From the NCBI RefSeq assembly GCF_900496995.4, contig NC_044008.1, forward strand, positions 620,001 to 684,000: a stretch of DNA of 64,000 nt. The letters are read 5' to 3'. Below, in pieces: positions 57,201-64,000 of this stretch (positions within the stretch are counted from its first letter, which is position 1; every line of letters begins with the position of its first letter). The stretch is from Aquila chrysaetos chrysaetos. Its lineage: Eukaryota > Chordata > Aves > Accipitriformes > Accipitridae. The position numbers were made by a program, and so were the translations under genes. Under the pieces are notes generated by a model. It was given only the letters and a program-made list of their open reading frames with translations, did no database searches and had not been told where the DNA came from.

Positions 57201-59634
57201 TGCCAGCGGGTGCCCACCAGCTCTGCAGCCCCAGCAGGACTGGCACCACCGTTGGAGCAGGAGGGTTTGCCCGCAGCAGCACCTGGCCTCCTGCGTGGGG
57301 ATGCAGGGATGTGGGGACGGCCACCCTGGTGCCAGACCCACAGCCAGCCCTGTGGATCGGGGATGCAGCCCTTGGCACGGCGGTGGTGGAGCCCCGGGCC
57401 TGGGAGACACAGCGCAAGCCCTGGAAAGAGGCCGAGGGCTGAGCAACACTGGCACGGGAGCGTGGCATGGGTGCGCTGAGCTGGGCGGCACGGGGACACT
57501 GGTGACTCGGTGCCACTGGGCACCCGCTGCCCCAGAGCCGTGGGACCCAGTGTCCCCAGGAATACCCCCGCGCCCCCGTGCCGTGGGACCGTGTCCCTGT
57601 CTCAGGGTGGGGGCTGCGCAGCGGCACGGCGCTGCCCCGGCATGGGAGCGGGCACTGGCCCAGCGTGGGGGACCCGTTCCCAGTGGCTTGTCCCGGTACG
57701 GCACAGCTCAGGGCGTGCAGCACCTCCGGCCAGGCCAGCACCCAGGGGTCCCCCAGCTGCCCCCGCCCCAGCACCCTGGGGCTGGGGCTCACAGCCCTGA
57801 GCCAGGACCGGGGTGTCCGGACACCTCTGCCCTGTGCTCCACGGTGCAGCCCGCTGTGGCCGCGGTGCAGCGAGGCACGAGGGAGCAGTGGCAAACTGGT
57901 GATGCTGGAAAGCAAAGCCAATGGGTGACTCGTGGGGAAGAGGAGGAAAACACAGAGACTGCCGTTATAAACTGGGGTTCATCCTGATTTGCGCTTGGGG
58001 AGGGTGCCCCCACCCACTGCCCTGCACGGCATGACTGGCAGTGCTTGTCACAGGCGTAGCACAAATACCGGGAGGAGCGGTGGTGGTGCTGGGGCTGGTC
58101 CAGCCAGTGTGGTGCCTGTCCTGGCAGCGGGGCTCCGGTGGGACCCTATAGTGGTGCCCAGGGCAGGGAGACAGGGGCCAGGCTGGTGCCAGCGGCACGG
58201 AGCCGCACATGCCCTGGCACGCAGCGGCCGGTGACGCCAGGGCGGCAGGAGGTGCAAGGACCGTGCAGGATTGCATCACGCCCACGCTGGCCGGGGAGTG
58301 GGGGTGTGAAGGGGACCCAATTCCGTGGGGAGCTGCTGGGGCTGGCCATGCCCTGCACCCCGAGCACCCCTCCCAGCCGGGGGGACCCCAGGGACACCGG
58401 GGAGAGGGAGATGCCATTTGCCGGAGTCTGCCCTGCCTGTCTGGGTTCTGCACCCCCTGCCCATGGGGACCTGCAGGATCCTGCCCAGCCCCGGCATCCC
58501 CCTGCCCAAAGGGATCAGCAGGACATTTTCCCTACATCCCATAGTTCTGCCTCCCCTATTTCTATGTCCCACATGCCTTTTCTCCATCCCCTCTGCCTGT
58601 ACCCTGCTGCGGCTGGGCACATGAGGGTCCGGCCGAGGGGAGCCCCGAGGGGCCGGGAAGCTCCCAGGGCCGCTGCTACCCGCCGGGTTTGGCACAGCCG
58701 GACTCTGCCGGGCTGGCAGCTGCCTGCAGGCAGGGCTGACCCGCTCCTGCCTTCACTTGGCCGGTGCCTGCCGGCCGGAGGGGCAGCGTGTGCCCGGCTC
58801 AGGGGCCGAGGCCAGGCGGTGCCGAGCTGCCCCCCCATCCCGCACGCACCCCACGTCCCGCTCCCGTGTGGGAGTGGGAACGGGGATTTTCTTCGATGAA
58901 TCATCCCCTGCTCTGGCAGCGGCTGTGCCGTGGCGTGTGCCCGCCGACCCTGCTCGCCGTGGGACGGTCACGGCCGTGGGCAGCTGTGCAGAGGGTCCTG
59001 CCCCGGGACCCCCGGACACGTACCCCAGCCCCGGCACAGGGCAGCTCCAGGGCACGGCGGCGGCTGCTGCCACGGGACGAGACGGGACAGGACGGGACAG
59101 GACAGCCACGCTGCAAGTAGGGGCTGCTGCTGTGGCCGATGCTTCGGCTCTTGGGCCGGTGGCACCGCAGGACTGTGCCAGGGCACGCTGCCGCTGGCAC
59201 CCCTGGCACGCTGCGTCCCCCCGGCCCTGTCCCCGCAGGTGGCCTTGTGCCAGGGTGGCTGGAAAAGGACGTGGGCCCCGCGTGCCGGTGGGAGCTGCCG
59301 GGGACCAGCGACGGCCAGGACGGACTCAGCACCGTGGTAGGGACCAGCACCGGCACCGGGCCTTGGCTGCTGGACAGGAGCTGCCCACACGGCTGCGGGG
59401 CTGCAACCCGGCCCTCCGAAGGCCTGATCCTGGCTCTGGCCGGGCCGGTGTGGACTCGGCACTGCATCCTGACGGAAGCCCCAAACCCTGCAGCATGTCC
59501 CACTGTCGGTGGGGGTGAGGGGCTGCACAGCCCCCATCCCCACCCCCCCGTGTGTCCTGGCACCCCACGGGCAGCTGCGAGGGATGGGGTCACCGCGCCC
59601 CAGGATCCTGTCCCTCCTGGGGGGGTGCTGTGCC
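51300..59634. other. ADM2-SBF1 spacer, no gene seen
   Basis: About 8.3 kb of GC-rich sequence without a recognised exon, RNA gene or transposon. Many open frames occur, but none shows a known domain or consistent splice sites. Two AT-rich islands stand out (52061-52139 and 53861-53901), as does a 9-bp GGTCCCCAG repeat (55685-55800) and an AGGAGC repeat (53430-53470). Confidence 0.5.
55685..55800. repeat. 9-bp GGTCCCCAG minisatellite
   Basis: GGTCCCCAG, GGTCCTCAG and CATCCCCAA units in tandem for about 115 bp. Confidence 0.8.
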
Positions 59635-60345
59635 GTGGGGGTGCACACCCGGGGGGCTGTGCACACCTGTGGGGGCCGTGCACAATGGGGGTGTCGTGCG
59701 CAGCTGAGGGGGGCCGGGTACCCTGGGGACGTTGCGCACCCAGGGGGCTGTGCACACTTGAGTGACCGTGCACGTGGGAGCTGTGCACACTCAGGGGCCA
59801 CGCACACCTGGGGGGGCCGTACACACCGGGGGGGGGGCAGGCACACCCAGGCACCCTGCAGGGGGTGTACTCCCTGGGGGGCTGTGCACAGCGAAGGGGG
59901 CTGTGCAAAATGGGGGGGTGCATGCACACCGCGGGGGGGGGGGGGGGGTGTGTGCTTGCACACCAGAGGGCCATGTACGTATGGGGGCTGTGCATACCAG
60001 AGGGGAGGACATGCACACGGGGGGGTGGCGACGTGCATACCGGGGGGGGGGGTTGTGCACACCAGTGGGCCATACACATTAGGGGGGCCCTGAATGCCGG
60101 GGCGGGGGGCGCTGAGCACACTGGAGGAGCATACACAGCGGGGGGGGTGGGGGGGGGTGTCCGCGCACACCGTGGGGGGTCGTGGACATTTCGGGGGGGG
60201 GGGGAGCGTGCACACTGCAGGGACGCCATGCACGCTGGGGAGGGACCTGTGCGCGGCGTGGGGAGGGGGGGGGGGCGGGCGGTGCACACTGCAGGGCCGT
60301 GCACACCGGGGGGGCGGGGGCTGTACACAGCGGCGGGCCGCGCAC
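59635..60345. repeat. G-rich tandem array upstream of SBF1
   Basis: Units of about 25-40 bp pair GTGCACAC with G runs of 5 to 14. More than 20 copies occur on the plus strand, ending about 250 bp before the SBF1 5' region. Confidence 0.85.
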
Positions 60346-60688
60346 GCCGGGGGTCCCCGCACACGCGCGTCCGTGCCCACCCGTGGCCGGCGCAGCCCGC
60401 GGCCGCCGCCCCGCCCCGCCCGGGGAACCCCGGTGCCGCGGCCCCGCCCCTCCAGGCCCCGCCCCCTCCTCCCGCCGCGCCCCGCCCCCTCCCCGCCCGG
60501 CGGGCCCAATGGGGTGCGGCGTCCCGCCTCCCGCGGCGACGGCGGCGCAGGCGCAGTGCGGGCGGGCCGGGCCGGCCGCGCGAAGGGCCAAGATGGCGGC
60601 GGTCGGCGGGGTGCGCGGGCGGGCGGGGAGCGCGGCGGCGGCGGCGGGGGGGGCTGTGAGCGCGGCGACAGCGGCCGCCGCCCCCGCC
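60346..60688 (+). promoter_or_regulatory. SBF1 CpG-island promoter with YY1 site
   Basis: Extremely CpG-rich. GCGCAGGCGCAG at about 60545 resembles NRF1. AAGATGGCGGC at 60590-60600 is a strong YY1 match of the kind often found at transcription starts. No TATA box. Confidence 0.55.
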
Positions 60689-60743
60689 ATGGCCCGCCTG
60701 GCCGACTACTTCGTCCTGGTGGGCTACGACCCCGGCAAGCGCG
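60689..60743 (+). CDS. SBF1: SET-binding factor 1 (MTMR5), first coding exon only
   Basis: The exon codes MARLADYFVLVGYDPGKR plus the first base of Gly, ending at a consensus GTGAGC donor. It is the start of the uDENN domain of the SBF1/SBF2 pseudophosphatases, which act as Rab guanine-nucleotide exchange factors and partners of MTMR2. MARLADYFVLV matches SBF1. VGYD recalls the paralogue SBF2, so the assignment rests mainly on position next to ADM2, as in mammals. No second exon (expected to begin GSGEG) was found before the right edge. An in-frame ATG 32 codons upstream is open into this exon. Confidence 0.85.
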
Positions 60744-63700
60744 GTGAGCGGCGGCGCGGGGCCGGCGGGGGTGCGACCGCTGTCACCCGCCGCGGGGGAG
60801 GGGCGCGGGCGGCGCCACGCGTGGGGCCGCGGAGTTGAGGGGAGGGGGGGGGAGCGGGCGGACAACGGGTCCACGCGGGGTCGCGCCGGGCGGGGGGTGC
60901 GGGCCGCGCCCGCGCGACGTGGCGGGCGCCCGGCCGGGCCCACGGGCGGGACCGCGGCCGGTACCGGGGGCGGCCGCTGCAGCGGTGGGGGGCGGGGTGC
61001 CTGAGGGAGCGGCCGCCGGGGTCCTTCAACCGGGCGGGCCCGGCGGGGCTGCCCGCCTGCCCCGGGAGGCGGCCCGGCCCGGTCCGGTCCGCGGAGCGGG
61101 ACCGTGGGCGGCACCGGGCAGGGCTCAGGCCGCTTCCCCCCGGGCCGGTTACCCACCCCTCGCCACCGCGAAGCCTCTCACTGCCCCGCCGGGGGAGAAG
61201 GGCCGGCGCTGGGTGTGCGCAGCTCCAGCTGCCCCATCCCCGGGGCTTAGGTTTGCCCGTTCACCGGCAGCCAGAAACGCTTGTGCGTGGTTCTGCCAAT
61301 TTACAGTTTCTGTAATTTTAGAGGCCTTCCCGCCCCCCCCCAGCCATCGTCGAGCCGTCACCGCTCCGGAAGCGGCGGCTGGCGTTGGTTTGGGGTGGGG
61401 GGATTTCTGCCCTCCGCTTGCTGGGATGCGGTGGGGGGGGCTGACCAAAACCCGCCTCGGACGGGGACGTCGTGCCCGGGTGGGTGCCGGGCTGGCGTTT
61501 GTCTGACGCCGCTGCCTCGGAGGCTCCCGACCCACAGGTCTGTCGAAAGACTTCGTCCCTCTGTCCTCGGCCCACGCCTGTTCTTGTCTTCGGGTGATGG
61601 GGGTGGTTGTCTTGGTCGTGGGGGTTTTATTTGTCTGGGGGTTCTTTCCGTGATGCTTTCTTCTGCCTTCCTGCGCCCAACTGGTTTTGGTAAAAATGAG
61701 GTTTGTTAGCGTTATAAATGAGGCTAAGTTTACCTAAAATAAGGACTTTCTTGCAGAACGCACAGCGAGAGCGTCTGTTTCCCAAATTGCACATTCGCAG
61801 AAGAAGAGGCTGTTGGCTGGAGTTGTTTTAAGTGCGTGCTTGGAGCTGAGGAGAGGGAATCCTTTTCCATGCAGCGCCTGTTAAGCCGTGGGTTTGATTA
61901 TTACGGGAAGTTGTTGAGGCTGAGAGCTTAGTTAACATTCACAGCGGCTGCACGGTCGTACAGATACGAGTGTTTGCAATGCTCAGTGCAGATCCCAACA
62001 CCCGTCACTGGTCCTGTGTCTCTCTGGTTCCGGAGCAGGCTGGGGCTCCCCTGGGGAAGGCAGGAGCTCTGGGTAGCGTGGCATGCATCTCCGATAAAGG
62101 TCCAGTTTCGGGAAAGCGTTTGGGCTGGAGGGCAGGCAGCCCGGATCAGAGTTCTGATGTTTTCTGAGTAGCATCTGATCATGTGGCAGGGTGTTTTATT
62201 ATTATTATTGCATGCATCATCCCCCAGCGTCCCAGCATCCCATAGCACCAGGGTGGGAAGGAGTTGCTCTCTTCCCCCCAGTGCCCTCAGGTCAGACTCT
62301 GCCTGCGGGAGGTGGACTGCCCAGGGCTGCACCGTCTGGGAGCAGATGTGGCGGCCTCTCTGGGAGCGAATGGAGGGCTGGGGCGATGCTTTGCAGCTGT
62401 ACTGTCTTCACCTCACTTCTGAGCGCTGTCTCTGGGGCCTCTGAGCATTTCCTTCTGCATCTTCTTGCTCATCTTGCCCTCCCTTGCGGAACTGCGGCTG
62501 ATATTTGCAGCGTAAAACTGGTGGTGGTTTGTAGTGGTTAGTAAATGACAGGGATGGAGCAGGTGAGCACTTAAGTCTTGTGTTCCTTGTCTTGAGACTC
62601 GGCAACCTAAGTTTCAGAAGGGAACAATAAATGGCACGCATCTTCCTAGTGTCATTTGAGGCTTGTTTGGGGAAGATGGATAGTGCTCTGAGGTGAAGTG
62701 GTTAATTGCAGTGGGACGTTAAAAACGAAAGAGCTCACAATTAATGAATTGTATTCCTCTGACTTAAATGTTCACTTTTAAAATTTTAAATCTCATCTGT
62801 AGCATACAGGCCAGAGAACTGAGCTGAACACACTTATGTTTGGGCTCGTACAGACCTTGGCAAAACATCCAACCTTGACTTGGAAACCATTAGCAGGTTT
62901 TGGTAGTATAAAAACCCGCCACCAGCTGCAGCACTTGGCCGGTGGTGACTGTCCCAGTAAAAATGTGTCTGTGTCTAGCCCAAACCTGCCTGAGCTCAGC
63001 TGCTGGCCTTGGGTTTGAGAGGCCCTTGAACCAGAAGGCATAGGTATGGTGTTATTAGCTCTGCTCCCAGCAAAATCCTTTTAGATTATAGTCCTGTTTT
63101 ATTTAGCGATGTAGCTGAAAGTTGCAGGCCTTTCCTAGGTTGTGTTTTGGCTGAGCAGAGCTGCTTGAGGTCTGCGGGGCTGCCGCTTCCTCGTGATTTT
63201 GGATGGAGATGTCGGCACTACCTCGGGGCCCGCAGGGGTCACTCCGCAGCCAAGGGTGTTTGTCTGTGGTAAGAAGTGGCTGTGATCTACTCCGCTTTGT
63301 ACAACTCAAGTGGGCTTTTTGCCCCTGGCTGCTGGCGCGTCAGAGAATTCAGGACCTCTGTCGGGGGTGGTCGACAGAAGACATGCAGCGGTCTTCCTCA
63401 AGCACGGCAAAGCTACGAGGTGGGGAGGTGTGTCCAGGACACTGTGGGGAGCTTCTGCTGCAGAGCCCGAGCCTCCTTGCTGCTGAGATAATGCAGTCAC
63501 AGGTGACCTCGCCGGGGTGAGGTACCCAAGAGTCGGGGCATCCTCCGCCAGAGAACGACGCTGGCCAGCACCGCGTAAACGTCTGTTCGGGTCAGGAACA
63601 GCTAAAGCAAAACCCCTTCCCATCCCAGTTTGCAGGTGCCCAAGTGCTCTCCCGAGCTATGTGACGGGCGGTTTGAAGCAAGACGTGTGTCCAAGTGATG

Positions 63701-64000
63701 TGCCAAGCCTTCCCAAGCACCCCCAAGGATCCCTCTGCTAAGGATGTGAAGATTGACCGATACCGGTTATGTGATTTTGGGGATCAATATGGCAACACTT
63801 ATTCCCTGCGTGCTGTCCTGTTTTCGCATTCCCCCTCCCTACAGGGAGCTTAGATAATGTTTGGAGGAAGGGCACGCAGCTCTCATCTGTGAATGACTAA
63901 TTGCTTTACAGGTTGGGTTAGTCTCGGCAGAGCCGTAGCCTGGGCGGCAGGCTGCTGCTGCCGCGGCTGTGCCATGTTGTGCCAGCACCTCCCTGCCAGC
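60744..64000 (+). other. SBF1 intron 1 (to right edge)
   Basis: The first kb is a continuation of the CpG island. From about 61600 the sequence becomes AT-richer and unremarkable. No further SBF1 exon, transposon or RNA gene was recognised. Confidence 0.6.

Noticed and set aside
58901-61156. 751-codon minus-strand open frame across the SBF1 promoter
   Set aside because: It encodes low-complexity P/R/A/C strings produced by the G-rich array and CpG island. SBF1 exon 1 lies on the other strand.

Overview
This window looks like a gene-dense, very GC-rich stretch of a bird genome, probably a microchromosome. The evidence is vertebrate split genes with very short introns, CR1 LINEs with the typical avian 3' end, LTRs of a kind common in birds, and an eggshell-type C-type lectin related to ovocleidin-17. 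No prokaryotic feature is present. The species cannot be fixed from the sequence.

Layout from left to right. (1) 1-9.6 kb: two C-type-lectin-like genes of the REG/XCA family head to head. A REG4-like gene on the minus strand runs off the left edge. A complete ovocleidin-17/XCA-like gene lies on the plus strand. The roughly 6.8 kb between their coding parts holds minisatellites, a decayed CR1 and candidate TATA/STAT elements. (2) 10.5-38.7 kb: ODF3B(+), TYMP(+), SCO2(+), NCAPH2(-) and LMF2(+). (3) 39.6-50.9 kb: MIOX(-) and ADM2(-). (4) 51-60.6 kb: a gene desert of about 9.5 kb, then the first coding exon of SBF1(+) at 60689 and its first intron to the right edge.

The order ODF3B-TYMP-SCO2-NCAPH2-LMF2-MIOX-ADM2-SBF1, with the same relative orientations, is the human 22q13.33 block read in the opposite direction. 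Orthology therefore rests on both sequence and synteny. Exon chains were rebuilt by hand for all ten genes. Splice phases close across each complete gene, except for one single-base discrepancy in TYMP at a 10-G run. NCAPH2 and LMF2 share a bidirectional CpG-rich promoter. SCO2/NCAPH2 and LMF2/MIOX are convergent pairs with poly(A) signals only about 180-210 bp apart.

The genes do not form one pathway. They cover gamete or cilium structure (ODF3B), thymidine catabolism (TYMP), cytochrome oxidase copper assembly (SCO2), condensin II (NCAPH2), lipase maturation in the ER (LMF2), inositol catabolism (MIOX), a calcitonin-family hormone (ADM2) and a DENN/myotubularin pseudophosphatase (SBF1). The most distinctive content is the lectin pair, an array of nuclear-receptor DR1 sites upstream of the SCO2 coding exon, and a repeat-expanded ADM2 propeptide. 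Two solo LTRs of one family and three CR1 fragments are the recognisable interspersed repeats. Tandem repeats are very abundant in introns and spacers.
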